Assembly (NCBI RefSeq): GCF_000176175.1
Contig: NZ_ACZP01000013.1
Span: 947,695 to 1,011,694, forward strand
Source of the DNA: Vibrio furnissii CIP 102972
GTDB lineage: Bacteria; Pseudomonadota; Gammaproteobacteria; Enterobacterales; Vibrionaceae
Reading direction: 5' to 3'
DNA: 64,000 nt
Positions 46,135-55,617 of this stretch are shown here, piece after piece. Both the position numbers and the translations under genes were made by a program. The notes under the pieces are model-generated. The model searched no databases. It had not been told where the DNA came from and saw only the letters and a list, made by a program, of their open reading frames with translations. Each line of letters starts with the position of its first letter. Position 1 is the stretch's first letter.

Positions 46135-47505
46135 TTAAAACGAATTCAGAACGGTGTCGAACATTTGATTGGCGGTCGCAATCACTTTCATGTTGGCCGA
46201 ATAGGCGTTCATGTACATCATCAGGTTGGCCGCTTCTTCATTGGAGCTGACCGCGCTGATGCTGTCGCGCGCCGATTGCGCTTCGGTCAAGCCGATCATC
46301 GCCGCTTTGTAATCGCCTTGCGCTTTTTGCGACACCACGCCGACCGTGCCGAGCATTTGCGCGTACACGTCGTAGATGTTCACTTGTTCACCGTTGATAT
46401 CGATCGGTTGATTGGCAAGCTTTGCCAGCTCGGTCGCAATGTCGGCATTGCCCACGCTGCCATTGGATGAAAACGCCAGCTCAGCCGCCGTGATGTTGGA
46501 CACCGACAAGGTCGACGCCGGATTAGCCGGATCGTAGGTAAAGAGCGGCTGACCCGGATTGCCATTGAGATCAGTCCCCGTCATCAGCAGCGCATTCACG
46601 GCATCGGCAAACCCAGCCGCCATATCATTAAGCTGCGCCATGATCGGCAGATACTGCTCATTTTTGAGTGTGTCGATCGCGCCCAGCTCGCCGCCTTTGG
46701 GATCTTTAAACGCAAACGACTCGCCATTAAAACGGACGGTGATCTCTGTGCTGTATTTGTCGCCTGAAGACGTATCAACGGACAATTGCGCCACATGCGA
46801 GCCCACCACCAGCGGTTGGCCTGACTGCGTTGCCAGCTCAACGGTGCCATCTTGGTTGTAGAGCACGTTGATCCCCATCGATTGAGACACCAAGCTCAGC
46901 TCGGTATCGAGGGCGTCTTGATAGGCTGAAATGTCGTGCCCTTTGGCGCTCGCCAAACGGATCTGCTCATTGAGCGTCGCCACGTTTTGCAGTTGGCTGT
47001 TCACCTGCGTCAACGTGGTCGATTGCTGCTGAATCGCGGTATTCAGATGGTTGGACAGTTGATTCATGGTGCCGTTGAAACGGGCGCTCAAGCTCTTGGC
47101 ATTCGCCAGCACTTGGGTGCGATACACCAAAGATTCGGGGCTTAGGGTGGATTCTTCCAACGCGGCAAAAAAGTCGTTCAGCCCTAAGCTAACGTTGAGG
47201 CCTTCCATCCCCAGCACGCTTTCGATGTTTTTCATGCCCGACATGAACGCCAGATGGTGTTGCAGCTCTGTGTTGGCTGAGCGCAGACGCTCGACCGCCG
47301 CTTGGTCTGACACGCGGCGAATGCTGGTCACCGACACGCCGCTACCCGCACTATTGGGGCCGGCATTGCCGTAAATCACCGCACTTTGATCGACCACTTT
47401 GCGGCTATAGCCTGCCGAGTTGATGTTGGCGGTGTTTTGCGCCGTCACATTCATGGCCACCTGGTTGGCCATGGCGCCGGATAAAGCAATATTGTACATA
47501 CTCAT
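46135..47505 (-). CDS. flgK: hook-filament junction protein FlgK
   Basis: 456 aa, somewhat short for FlgK (about 550 in E. coli), mainly through a smaller central domain. The N-terminal rod/hook signature (SGAMANQVAMNVTAQNTANINSAGYSRK) and the C-terminal EEAANLMMYMNAYSANMKVIATANQMFDTVL are intact. Confidence 0.94.
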   Translation of the reverse strand: MSMYNIALSGAMANQVAMNVTAQNTANINSAGYSRKVVDQSAVIYGNAGPNSAGSGVSVTSIRRVSDQAAVERLRSANTELQHHLAFMSGMKNIESVLGMEGLNVSLGLNDFFAALEESTLSPESLVYRTQVLANAKSLSARFNGTMNQLSNHLNTAIQQQSTTLTQVNSQLQNVATLNEQIRLASAKGHDISAYQDALDTELSLVSQSMGINVLYNQDGTVELATQSGQPLVVGSHVAQLSVDTSSGDKYSTEITVRFNGESFAFKDPKGGELGAIDTLKNEQYLPIMAQLNDMAAGFADAVNALLMTGTDLNGNPGQPLFTYDPANPASTLSVSNITAAELAFSSNGSVGNADIATELAKLANQPIDINGEQVNIYDVYAQMLGTVGVVSQKAQGDYKAAMIGLTEAQSARDSISAVSSNEEAANLMMYMNAYSANMKVIATANQMFDTVLNSF

Positions 47506-47508
47506 GGG

Positions 47509-48171
47509 TTATACATTCCTCATGTGCTGGCCTGAGAGTTGTTGGTAGAGCATCTCTGCAAGGCCAAACGAGCGTTGCTGCGTGACCGACATCGCCAGTT
47601 GGTTATCTAACATGCTCTGAAACATCGAGTTTGAATTGTTGGACAGGGGGTTCTCTTCATCGCCCAGCGCTTCAGTTGCCGAGCGCATGCGTTTGAACAG
47701 CTCTTGAACAAACAGCGCTTCAAACTGACGCGACACTTCGCGCAGCGCGGCATCTTGGTCCGCGTCATACTTGATGGAGGCCAACGCCTGCGGATCGAGA
47801 TAGAACGCGTTGTTTTGGCCTGCCACCAATTTCCCCTCAAGGCGTGATGCCACCGCCGCCACATCGTCAAACGCTGCCAGCTGCTGCCACGCCATATCGG
47901 CTGTGGCGCCGGTTTCTGGTGAGACAGTGTTCGCTGCGGGAGTGTTACTCGCGGAAGTGCTGATCGCGAAAGTGTCACTCGGCGCTGGCCGATGTGCCGC
48001 ACTCACGTTCGGCGCCGCCGTAGACGGCGTTGACGCCAATGAATCAGAATGAAGCGGAACATAACATTGCTCCGCCACCCACTGTATCGGGTTGGATCGC
48101 ACCGGCGCGTCAGTTAATTCTGGTTTCGACGCCGACTCGATACCAAAGATACGTAGAAAATCAGCAAACAT
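47509..48171 (-). CDS. flgJ: FlgJ-like rod cap protein with long N-terminal leader, no muramidase domain
   Basis: 220 aa from ATG 48171, which overlaps the flgI stop by one base. The rod-binding domain (EVSRQFEALFVQELFKRMRSATEAL...MLDNQLAMSV) sits at residues about 137-215. It is preceded by about 125 low-complexity Ser/Ala/Thr/Pro residues. The C-terminal glucosaminidase domain of typical FlgJ is absent, so a separate enzyme must open the peptidoglycan. This domain order is unusual. Confidence 0.85.
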   Translation of the reverse strand: MFADFLRIFGIESASKPELTDAPVRSNPIQWVAEQCYVPLHSDSLASTPSTAAPNVSAAHRPAPSDTFAISTSASNTPAANTVSPETGATADMAWQQLAAFDDVAAVASRLEGKLVAGQNNAFYLDPQALASIKYDADQDAALREVSRQFEALFVQELFKRMRSATEALGDEENPLSNNSNSMFQSMLDNQLAMSVTQQRSFGLAEMLYQQLSGQHMRNV

Positions 48172-49292
48172 CAGATCACCACCAAATTGGCATTGATGGC
48201 ACCCACTTCGTCCAGCGCCTGCAGAATCTGCATCAAGGTCATCGGCGAGGCGCCAATGTGGTTGATTGCATCCACGATATCCTGCAGTTGCGTGCCTTCC
48301 GGCCACACCATGGCGCCGTTGTTCACTTCCTCAATGTTGATGTTGGAATCGGCAATCACGGTTGTCTGGCCCGGTGCATTGATCGAACCGCTGCTGTTGG
48401 GTTGTGACACCAGTTTGTTCTCTTGAATGCGAACGGTTAAACCGCCTTGCGACACAATCGCCTGCCCCACCGTCACGCCTTGGCTCATCACCACGGTGCC
48501 GGTTCTAGAGTTAAACACGATGCGTGGCGGCTCGGCGCCAATATCCACATCCAGCGTTTCAACCATCGACAAAAACATCGAGCGATCTTCACTGTCGAGC
48601 GGCGCGGCAATTTCTACCGTGCCTTTGTTGATCACTTTGGCCACGCCACGCCCAAACGTGCGGTTAATGGCTTTGGAAATATTGAGCGCGGTTTGGTAGT
48701 TCGGTCGCTTCAGTTGCAGCATCACCATCGGCTCTTCGTCGACGCCTTGGGTGAACGGCACTTCGACAGTTGCGCCGTTGGGAATGCGCGCCACGGTCGG
48801 CGTATTGTGTGTCACGCTGGAGCCGTCATTGGCGTCGATGCGAAATCCGCCCACCACCAAATGTCCTTGCGCCACCGCATAAACGTTGCCATCAATGCCG
48901 CGCAGCTCGGTGATCAGCAGCGTGCCGCCGCGTAAACTTTTGGCATCGCCGATTGACGCCACCGTCACATCCAGCGTTTGCCCCGGACCTTTGTGTGCAT
49001 CCACTGTCGCCGTCACACTCACGGCTGCGACGTTTTTCAGTTTCGGCTTGCCGCTTTCTTGTAGCTGAACGCCAAACTGCTGCACCATGTTGACGATCGA
49101 TTGCTGGGTGAATTTCACCTGCGATTTATCGCCGGTGCCATCCAGCCCGACCACGACGCCGTAGCCAATCAACTGGTTGTGGCGATCGCCATACACATCG
49201 GTGATGTGCGAAATCGGTACCGCCCAGCTCAGCGGACTCACCGCCACGCACAACACGCCCAAAAGCCAGGCAAAAAAACGTTGGTTTCGCAT
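48171..49292 (-). CDS. flgI: flagellar P-ring protein FlgI
   Basis: 373 aa from ATG 49292, overlapping the flgH stop (TGATG). Signal peptide (about 1-24) then the conserved LIGYGVVVGLDGTGD and NNGAMVWPEGTQLQDIVDAINHIGASP motifs. It forms the peptidoglycan ring with FlgA help. Confidence 0.95.
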   Translation of the reverse strand: MRNQRFFAWLLGVLCVAVSPLSWAVPISHITDVYGDRHNQLIGYGVVVGLDGTGDKSQVKFTQQSIVNMVQQFGVQLQESGKPKLKNVAAVSVTATVDAHKGPGQTLDVTVASIGDAKSLRGGTLLITELRGIDGNVYAVAQGHLVVGGFRIDANDGSSVTHNTPTVARIPNGATVEVPFTQGVDEEPMVMLQLKRPNYQTALNISKAINRTFGRGVAKVINKGTVEIAAPLDSEDRSMFLSMVETLDVDIGAEPPRIVFNSRTGTVVMSQGVTVGQAIVSQGGLTVRIQENKLVSQPNSSGSINAPGQTTVIADSNINIEEVNNGAMVWPEGTQLQDIVDAINHIGASPMTLMQILQALDEVGAINANLVVI

Positions 49293-50008
49293 CAGAATGG
49301 CATCCATGGTGAATTGAAGAACTGGGTTAACCAGCCCGCCGTGTTGGTATCGGCAAAGCTGCCACGACCCGCGTAAGTAATGCGCGCGTCGGCAATGCGT
49401 TGGGACGACAGCGTGTTATCGGCACTGATGTCACTGGCCCTGACGTTGCCCGTCAAACGAATGAATTCATCGCCCTGATTGAGCTTGAGCCATTTTTCGC
49501 CGCGCACTCGCAGCACGCCGTTGGGCAACACTTGATACACGGTCACGGTGATCGAACCACTCAGGCTATTGCCCTGTTTCGAGGCAGCGCTGCCAGCAAA
49601 GTCGCGGTTGCCGCTGGCACTGGCGGACAGGTTATCGAACACATGCGTGCCCAAGGTTGGCACATTGAGTGACGCGTTGGAGTTCTTGCCATATTTGGTG
49701 GTGGCGCTTTTGTCTGACTCGGTTTTTTCATTCAGCAACACGGTCAAAATATCGCCAACGCGGTAGGCACGGCGATCCTGAAACAGCGTCATGGCGGCAT
49801 TGCCCGTGTAGAGGCTGCCTTTGCTCACGCGCGCCACGTCGTAGTTGATTTCCGGCGGCGCGAAATCCGCATCATCCGGACAGGGCGGCACGAAGTCAGA
49901 GGTGCGCCCCGCGCACCCCACCAACGTCATGCTCACCAGCGCCAGTACCACGTACCGCTGGTTAAATCGCCGCCAAGCGCTCGCCATCACGTTCACGCTA
50001 CGCATCAT
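49292..50008 (-). CDS. flgH: flagellar L-ring lipoprotein FlgH
   Basis: 238 aa. Lipobox LVGC with Cys32; the conserved GSLYTGNAAMTLFQDRRAYRVGDILTVLLNE and ADNTLSSQRIADARITYAGRG segments follow. Outer-membrane bushing. The start overlaps the flgG stop. Confidence 0.94.
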   Translation of the reverse strand: MMRSVNVMASAWRRFNQRYVVLALVSMTLVGCAGRTSDFVPPCPDDADFAPPEINYDVARVSKGSLYTGNAAMTLFQDRRAYRVGDILTVLLNEKTESDKSATTKYGKNSNASLNVPTLGTHVFDNLSASASGNRDFAGSAASKQGNSLSGSITVTVYQVLPNGVLRVRGEKWLKLNQGDEFIRLTGNVRASDISADNTLSSQRIADARITYAGRGSFADTNTAGWLTQFFNSPWMPF

Positions 50009-50790
50009 GTGTTATTGGCGATGTATTGCAGCATCTGGTCGGCGGCGCTGACCATTTTGGCACTCATCTCATACGCGCGCTGTGTGGAGATCATATCGAC
50101 CATCTCTTCCACCACTTGTACGTTCGAGGTTTCCAGCGCGCCTTGTTTGATCACGCCCGCGCCATCGGTGCCAGCCACCAGTTCCATCGCTTCACCCGAC
50201 GCTTCGGTTTCCGCCAGCAGGTTGGCACCTTTCGCCGTCAGACCCGATGGGTTCATGAACTTCACCAGTGTGATTTCACCCAATTGCTCTGGCTCGACTT
50301 GGCCTGAAACCACCGCCGACACCTGACCATCCTCAGTAATCGTTACCAACGTGGCGTTATCCGGCACGTTGATTTCCGGTTGCAGCAGGTAACCTTGCGT
50401 GTTGACGATGGCGCCATCCGCGTTCAGATGAAACTGACCGTTGCGGGTATACAACACTTCCCCTTCCGGGCCTTCGATTTGGAAGAAACCGTCGCCGACG
50501 ATCGCCAAATCAAACTGCTGGCTGGTGTTGTTGATGTTGCCCTGCGTGAACACTTTTTCTGTGCCCGCCACTCGCACACCATTGCCAAGCTGTACGCCGG
50601 TCGGGTGTATATTTAAATCGTTGGTGCCCGTACCGGCCTGCTTCTCGACCGAATAGAACAAGTCTTCAAACACCACGCGATCGCGCTTAAAGCCAACGGT
50701 ATTCACGTTGGCCAAGTTGTTGGAAATTGCCGTCATTTTGGCGTCCTGCGCCGCCATGCCGGTTTTGGAAATCATTAATGCGTTATGCAT
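50005..50790 (-). CDS. flgG: distal rod protein FlgG
   Basis: 261 aa, full length. N-terminal rod signature (ALMISKTGMAAQDAKMTAISNNLANVNTVGFKRDRVVFEDL) and C-terminal ISTQRAYEMSAKMVSAADQMLQ. Strong match. Confidence 0.95.
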   Translation of the reverse strand: MHNALMISKTGMAAQDAKMTAISNNLANVNTVGFKRDRVVFEDLFYSVEKQAGTGTNDLNIHPTGVQLGNGVRVAGTEKVFTQGNINNTSQQFDLAIVGDGFFQIEGPEGEVLYTRNGQFHLNADGAIVNTQGYLLQPEINVPDNATLVTITEDGQVSAVVSGQVEPEQLGEITLVKFMNPSGLTAKGANLLAETEASGEAMELVAGTDGAGVIKQGALETSNVQVVEEMVDMISTQRAYEMSAKMVSAADQMLQYIANNT

Positions 50791-50808
50791 ACGTCACATC
50801 TCATTGAT

Positions 50809-51543
50809 TTAGGCTCTCAGCAGTTGATTGCCCATTTTTTCTATTTCACTGGCCGACGCCATGGCTTTCACCTGCATCTCATATTGGCGGGTCAGCGCCA
50901 TCATGCTCACCAGCTCATCAAGGCTTGATACGTTACTGCCTTCTAGGTAGCCCGAACGCACCGCTACCTCGGGATCAAACGCCAACGTCTCACCCTGCTT
51001 TGGCACAAACAGGCCGGAGGTGTGCAGCGTCATCTCGGCATATTCCGGGTTGACGAGCTTGAGCAGACCAATTTGCATTTCTGCGCCGCCCCCTGGTGGC
51101 GTGATGCTGATGGCACCATCGCTGGCGATGTTGATGGCCTGAAATTCCGGCACTTCAATCGGACCGTCTTCGCCCAGCACTTGGCGATCGCCCAGCAGCA
51201 ATAAACCGTCACTGCTTAAGCGAAAGTTGCCCGCGCGGCTGTAGAGTTCTTCTGGCTCACCCGCTTGGCCTGCCACGGAAAAGAAACCGCGCCCGGGGAT
51301 CTGTACATCCAGATCGCGCCCAGTACGTACTTCTGCGCCGGGGGTAAAATTGGTGGACGCCGAGTTGGTTCGCGTGGTGACCGAGGATTGAAATCCCGAG
51401 CCTGCCACCGCCATCGCATCAGAGTGTTCCATCAACGACTTGAAACCGACGGTGTTGGCATGTGCAAGGTTATTGGCGCGCACTTCCTGAGCCAACATGA
51501 CTCGCTCCGCACCTTTCGCGGCCGTGAATAGAATCGGATTCAT
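50809..51543 (-). CDS. flgF: proximal rod protein FlgF
   Basis: 244 aa rod protein with N-terminal AAKGAERVMLAQEVRANNLAHANTVGFKSLMEH and C-terminal LTRQYEMQVKAMASASEIEKMG. It lies between flgE and flgG as in other flg operons. Confidence 0.94.
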   Translation of the reverse strand: MNPILFTAAKGAERVMLAQEVRANNLAHANTVGFKSLMEHSDAMAVAGSGFQSSVTTRTNSASTNFTPGAEVRTGRDLDVQIPGRGFFSVAGQAGEPEELYSRAGNFRLSSDGLLLLGDRQVLGEDGPIEVPEFQAINIASDGAISITPPGGGAEMQIGLLKLVNPEYAEMTLHTSGLFVPKQGETLAFDPEVAVRSGYLEGSNVSSLDELVSMMALTRQYEMQVKAMASASEIEKMGNQLLRA

Positions 51544-51545
51544 GA

Positions 51546-52739
51546 TTAAACCGCGTTAAACAGCGACATCATCAATTGATCCGCTGTGGTAATGGTTTTG
51601 GTGTTCGCTTGATAGTTGCGCTGCGCGCTCATCAAATGCACCAGTTCAGACGTGAGGTCGACGTTTGAGCCTTCCAGCACACCCGAGGCCAATTCACCAA
51701 ACTGGCCAGAGCCTGGAATGCCATACACCGGCTGACCAGAGCCGTAAGTCTGCGTCCAAGCGGTGTTGCTGGTTTGCATCAATTCTTGTGGCGCGTTGAA
51801 GTTCGCCAGCACCAATTGCCCTTGCAGCAGCGACTGACCGTTGCTGTAAGTGGCGTACACCATGCCGTTGGCTTCCACACGAATGTCGGTGAAACTGCCG
51901 GAGGTATAACCGTTTGGATTGTTCTTTGAGACGACAAAATCACTGCCATATTGGCTCAGGTTCGTCATGTCAACGGTGATGTTCAGGGTATCGGCACCCG
52001 CTGCTGACGCGCTGATGGTGTACGCCGTTGCTGAGGTCAAGTTGCCCTTGGAGTCGAATGTCGCTGGCGTAGTCGTCAAGGTACTGGTGTCACCATCGAC
52101 AATGGAGTGAATTTCCCACGTGTTGTCACCCGTTTTGACGAAGTACTGCGTCAAGGTGTGTTCGTTCCCTTTGGAATCGTAGACCGGTGTGGTGTACGAG
52201 TTGTTGTACGAATCCACATTCTTCGGGTCAAACGGATTCTCCTTGGTATCAATCGCATCCACACGGTCGTCGAGGTTGGCGGCGAAGTCGACTTTATTGG
52301 TCGCTTTCGCTTCTAGAGACGACATGTCCACCTTGAGCGGCCCCATGGAGCCTGCCAACAAGTTGTTGTTGCCATCCACGGTGTAGCCTTGCAGACTGCC
52401 GCCAGTATTGGAAATCACGTTGCCTTGTGAATCGAGGCCAAACACGCCCGAACGGGTGTAACTCAGTTGGCCGTTTTTATCTTGCACGACAAAAAAGCCT
52501 GAACCCGTCAGCGCCATGTCCAGTGAGCGTCCAGTGGCCGACATGGATCCGGTCGCTTCGAAGTTCTGGCTAATGCCCATCACCTGCACACCGCCAGCTT
52601 GCTGGCCGTTGTATACCGAACCAAATTCCGTGCGTGATTCTTTGAATCCAGTCGTGGATACGTTCGCAATGTTGTTCGAAATCGTATTCAGTTCCTGATT
52701 CGATGCATTTAAGCCACTCAGGGCGATGTTAAAACTCAT
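51546..52739 (-). CDS. flgE: flagellar hook protein FlgE
   Basis: 397 aa. N-terminal SGLNASNQELNTISNNIANVSTTGFKESRTEFG and C-terminal SAQRNYQANTKTITTADQLM. It polymerises into the hook; its length control would rely on the damaged LafE. It overlaps flgD by four bases. Confidence 0.95.
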   Translation of the reverse strand: MSFNIALSGLNASNQELNTISNNIANVSTTGFKESRTEFGSVYNGQQAGGVQVMGISQNFEATGSMSATGRSLDMALTGSGFFVVQDKNGQLSYTRSGVFGLDSQGNVISNTGGSLQGYTVDGNNNLLAGSMGPLKVDMSSLEAKATNKVDFAANLDDRVDAIDTKENPFDPKNVDSYNNSYTTPVYDSKGNEHTLTQYFVKTGDNTWEIHSIVDGDTSTLTTTPATFDSKGNLTSATAYTISASAAGADTLNITVDMTNLSQYGSDFVVSKNNPNGYTSGSFTDIRVEANGMVYATYSNGQSLLQGQLVLANFNAPQELMQTSNTAWTQTYGSGQPVYGIPGSGQFGELASGVLEGSNVDLTSELVHLMSAQRNYQANTKTITTADQLMMSLFNAV

Positions 52740-53440
52740 ACATCATTCTCTTGATTAGTCTCTTCGCTTTTCTTGCCAAAAGAGGAAATTTCATAAAATG
52801 GAATGTCACCGACACCATGAATGGTGAGCACACTCGCGCCGCCGGTTGAAGGCACCGTGACTTTCTGTACTGTGCCTTCCAAAGTGATCGCAGGCTTGTA
52901 GTTCTGACCCTCATCAACCACCACGGTCATCTCGTATTTGCCTTTCAAGCCCAGCTTTTCGGCATCAATCGAGAAATCCACTTTGCCTTCTGGCTGAGCG
53001 CCCAGTGGAATACGCGTGACATTGCCCGCTTCATCCACCAGCTCCAGCGTCACCGTGTTGGAGGATGACGTCAGCTCAATGGAGCCGTTGTAAGTGCCCT
53101 CGCCATCGGCGTGCAGCGTATCGGTTCTGACAGACACGCTCTGCCCCACCAAGCCTGCCGTAGTCAGCACTTGCAAGTTGTCCATCATGATCGCGTTGTT
53201 GTTGAGGATCGACACCATGTTGTCCGTGCTTTGCACCTGCGCAAACTGCGCCAGTTGCGTGACGTATTGCGTGCCATCGGTGGGGTTCAACGGATCTTGG
53301 TTTTGCACCTGCGCCACCATTAAGGTGATGAATTCGTTGTATAAAGAGCTCGTACTGTTTGCATTGGTGGTGGTTTTGGTCGATGCAGACTGCACCGTCA
53401 CACGCGTATCCACTCCCGCGACGACTGAAGTCGTTGCCAT
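52736..53440 (-). CDS. flgD: hook cap protein FlgD
   Basis: 234 aa. The FlgD N-terminal signature (LYNEFITLMVAQVQNQDPLNPTDGTQYVTQLAQFAQVQ) is clear, followed by the Ig/tudor-like cap domains. The start follows the flgC stop directly (TAAATG). Confidence 0.95.
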   Translation of the reverse strand: MATTSVVAGVDTRVTVQSASTKTTTNANSTSSLYNEFITLMVAQVQNQDPLNPTDGTQYVTQLAQFAQVQSTDNMVSILNNNAIMMDNLQVLTTAGLVGQSVSVRTDTLHADGEGTYNGSIELTSSSNTVTLELVDEAGNVTRIPLGAQPEGKVDFSIDAEKLGLKGKYEMTVVVDEGQNYKPAITLEGTVQKVTVPSTGGASVLTIHGVGDIPFYEISSFGKKSEETNQENDV

Positions 53441-53863
53441 TTAGAGCTCCCAGATTCGCATCAATGACTGTTGCATTGATTTCACGTTATTGAGCACTTC
53501 CACGTTGGCTTCAAAGCTGCGTGTGGAAGACATCATGTCGGCCATTTCATTCACAACGTTGATGCCCGAGTGGTACACGTAACCTTCGTTGTTCGCCAAA
53601 GGGTGACCCGGTTCATAGCGACTTTCTGACATGCCCGACACTTCGATTACATCGGCGATGCGCACGGGCACCGAGCCGGATGCAGACTGCGCCGACAGCG
53701 AATTAAACACCGACGTAAACACCGGCTTGAGCGGCTTGTAGACATCATTCGGGTTCGACGCAACAGAATCTGCGTTGGCCAAGTTACTGGAGATCGTGTT
53801 GAGCCGAATCGTCTGAGCCATCATGGCCGACCCCGACGTTTCATAAATACCGTTAAACGACAT
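53441..53863 (-). CDS. flgC: proximal rod protein FlgC
   Basis: 140 aa with SAMMAQTIRLNTISSNLANADSV and the C-terminal NVVNEMADMMSSTRSFEANVEVLNNVKSM signature. Confidence 0.95.
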   Translation of the reverse strand: MSFNGIYETSGSAMMAQTIRLNTISSNLANADSVASNPNDVYKPLKPVFTSVFNSLSAQSASGSVPVRIADVIEVSGMSESRYEPGHPLANNEGYVYHSGINVVNEMADMMSSTRSFEANVEVLNNVKSMQQSLMRIWEL

Positions 53864-53880
53864 AGCGCCTCTTCATTGAT

Positions 53881-54231
53881 TTATTGCCCTTCGATAGCCC
53901 GTTTCAAGCCCGAAATTTTTGACTTCAGAAACTGCAAGCTCTGCTGGTATTCCATGTTGTTCTGCGCAAATCGGGCTTGTTCCGATTGCAGTTCCACGGT
54001 GTTCCCGTCTCGTGAACGTTGCACCGGAATGCGATACAACGATTCGGTTTGAATACCGATGGCGCTGGTCTCTTTCATCAAACCGGTCATCACGACGTTA
54101 AAGCTCACGTCTTTGGCTTTGTAATTGGGGGTATCGGCGTTGGCGATGTTCGAAGCCAGCACAGAGGTTCGCTCTGTTCTGAACTGCAGCATCATCGGAT
54201 GCACACCCAAGGCCTCATCTAAATTAATCAT
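53881..54231 (-). CDS. flgB: proximal rod protein FlgB
   Basis: 116 aa with ERTSVLASNIANADTPNYKAKDVSF and a C-terminal helix. First gene of the 15.5-kb leftward operon running to flgA; gaps along it are mostly below 30 bases or overlapping. Confidence 0.94.
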   Translation of the reverse strand: MINLDEALGVHPMMLQFRTERTSVLASNIANADTPNYKAKDVSFNVVMTGLMKETSAIGIQTESLYRIPVQRSRDGNTVELQSEQARFAQNNMEYQQSLQFLKSKISGLKRAIEGQ

Positions 54232-54476
54232 GTTCTAAACCGTAACAATTGAATTTCAGAACCAATAATTAAAAAGTGTCGGACTGAAAATGGGTCAGCA
54301 TTATAATTAATATCGATTAAACCAAATGTAAGAATAATCCGTTCGGGACGAAAGACGAGGCGTATTGCGGGGTAAAAAATTTATCTTACAATATTCTGAC
54401 TAATTAAAATTTGAACCCAAAGTTCTCTTATGTATAATGCGCCGCCTTATTATATTTATGTGTTTTGGAACATCAT
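54232..54476. promoter_or_regulatory. divergent promoter region flgB / fliM
   Basis: 245 AT-rich bases between the two large flagellar operons. TATAAT-like boxes occur near 54300-54310 and at 54432-54437. No GG-N10-GC sigma-54 site was found on the plus strand; the minus strand was checked only by eye. No gene. Confidence 0.5.
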
Positions 54477-55238
54477 ATGAAACTAATTTCTATTGTGGAG
54501 ATAGGCAATCATAAGAGCCTTTTAACGAAACGCGTAATCGATTTCATACAAGCGCAACAAATCCAGATTAAAACGCTTTTTGAGAAATCATTATCCATTA
54601 AAAACATAGAGTTAGAAACTTCAGAAGCCGAAGAAGTGCCCGCATCGCTGTACACCTGTCACTTTTCAATCGGCGAACTTGGCACCCTCAGTGCCTCATT
54701 ATCATGCCGAGGCATCGATAATATTTTTTGCCGACATCTGAATATTCCTACATGGGTGTCAGACGATATTTTAAATTATGAAAAACTCACGTTTTCGCAC
54801 GTTAATTTCTTTCATCGGCAGGTCATGAGTCTTTTAGAGATCTTATTTCCAAAAATAAAAGTCGACCTATTAAAAAGCGAAACAACTCAGCAAACTTCCA
54901 TTGACATTAATTTGTCTTTGGTCGCGAACGAATGTCAAGAAGAACTATACATCAGCTTTAGTAACGAGCTACTGGATTATTTCTCGGATGGATTAAAGAA
55001 ACAAAAAGATTTCAATGTTCACGACGTTCAACACCAGCTGAATGACATACCGTTTAACATTAACGTCGTCCTGATGAAAAGCGAACTTTCCATCAATGAT
55101 GTCAATGCGATTGCGGTCGGCGACTTCATTGAATTGCAGAAATACGATCTGCTGGACGTGAATGTCGAAAACCAAACTCTGTTCAAAGGCCAACTGATTG
55201 TTGGCGAAAATGCTCAATTAGGAGTGAAGTATGCGTGA
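54477..55238 (+). CDS. fliM: short, divergent FliM-like switch protein
   Basis: 253 aa from ATG 54477 (a TTG four codons upstream is less likely). The C-terminal 60 residues are a clear SpoA domain (FNINVVLMKSELSINDVNAIAVGDFIELQKYDLLDVNV). The rest is FliM-like mainly by position before fliN. It is about 75 residues shorter than usual. The N-terminal EIDALL-type CheY-binding motif is missing, and I see no GGPG motif in the middle. AT-rich, Lys/Asn-rich sequence unlike its neighbours. Its overlap with fliN supports function as the switch partner. Confidence 0.75.
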   Translation: MKLISIVEIGNHKSLLTKRVIDFIQAQQIQIKTLFEKSLSIKNIELETSEAEEVPASLYTCHFSIGELGTLSASLSCRGIDNIFCRHLNIPTWVSDDILNYEKLTFSHVNFFHRQVMSLLEILFPKIKVDLLKSETTQQTSIDINLSLVANECQEELYISFSNELLDYFSDGLKKQKDFNVHDVQHQLNDIPFNINVVLMKSELSINDVNAIAVGDFIELQKYDLLDVNVENQTLFKGQLIVGENAQLGVKYA

Positions 55239-55617
55239 TGATTTAGACGCTTTTGATGAACCGATGGATGACTTAGATCTGCTCGGTGATGATCTGGATT
55301 TTGACGGCCCAGCCATGGCCGATGAACTGTCTTCACTCCCCCAAGACACGGCGCTGCCTACAGGCAATAAATCCAACATGGGGCTGATTCGTGATATTCC
55401 GGTCGAAGTCACCGTGGAAGTGTCTCGCCGCCGCTTACCACTCAAAGAGATCATGAGTATCGAACCGGCTTCGGTCATCATGCTCGACAAGCAAGAAGGT
55501 GAACCGGTCGATATCAAAATCAACGGTGTGTTGTTTGGCACCGGGAACATTATCATCCAAGACGGCAAATACGGTGTACAGGTGCTGGCGCTGGTCAACA
55601 ATGAACACCATGAATAA
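55231..55617 (+). CDS. fliN: flagellar motor switch protein FliN
   Basis: 128 aa. An acidic N-terminus (Asp/Glu/Leu-rich to about residue 30) precedes the C-terminal SpoA domain (IPVEVTVEVSRRRLPLKEIMSIEPASVIMLDKQEGEPVDIKINGVLFGTG). Start overlaps the fliM stop by 8 bases; ribosome site GGAG. Confidence 0.95.
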   Translation: MRDDLDAFDEPMDDLDLLGDDLDFDGPAMADELSSLPQDTALPTGNKSNMGLIRDIPVEVTVEVSRRRLPLKEIMSIEPASVIMLDKQEGEPVDIKINGVLFGTGNIIIQDGKYGVQVLALVNNEHHE

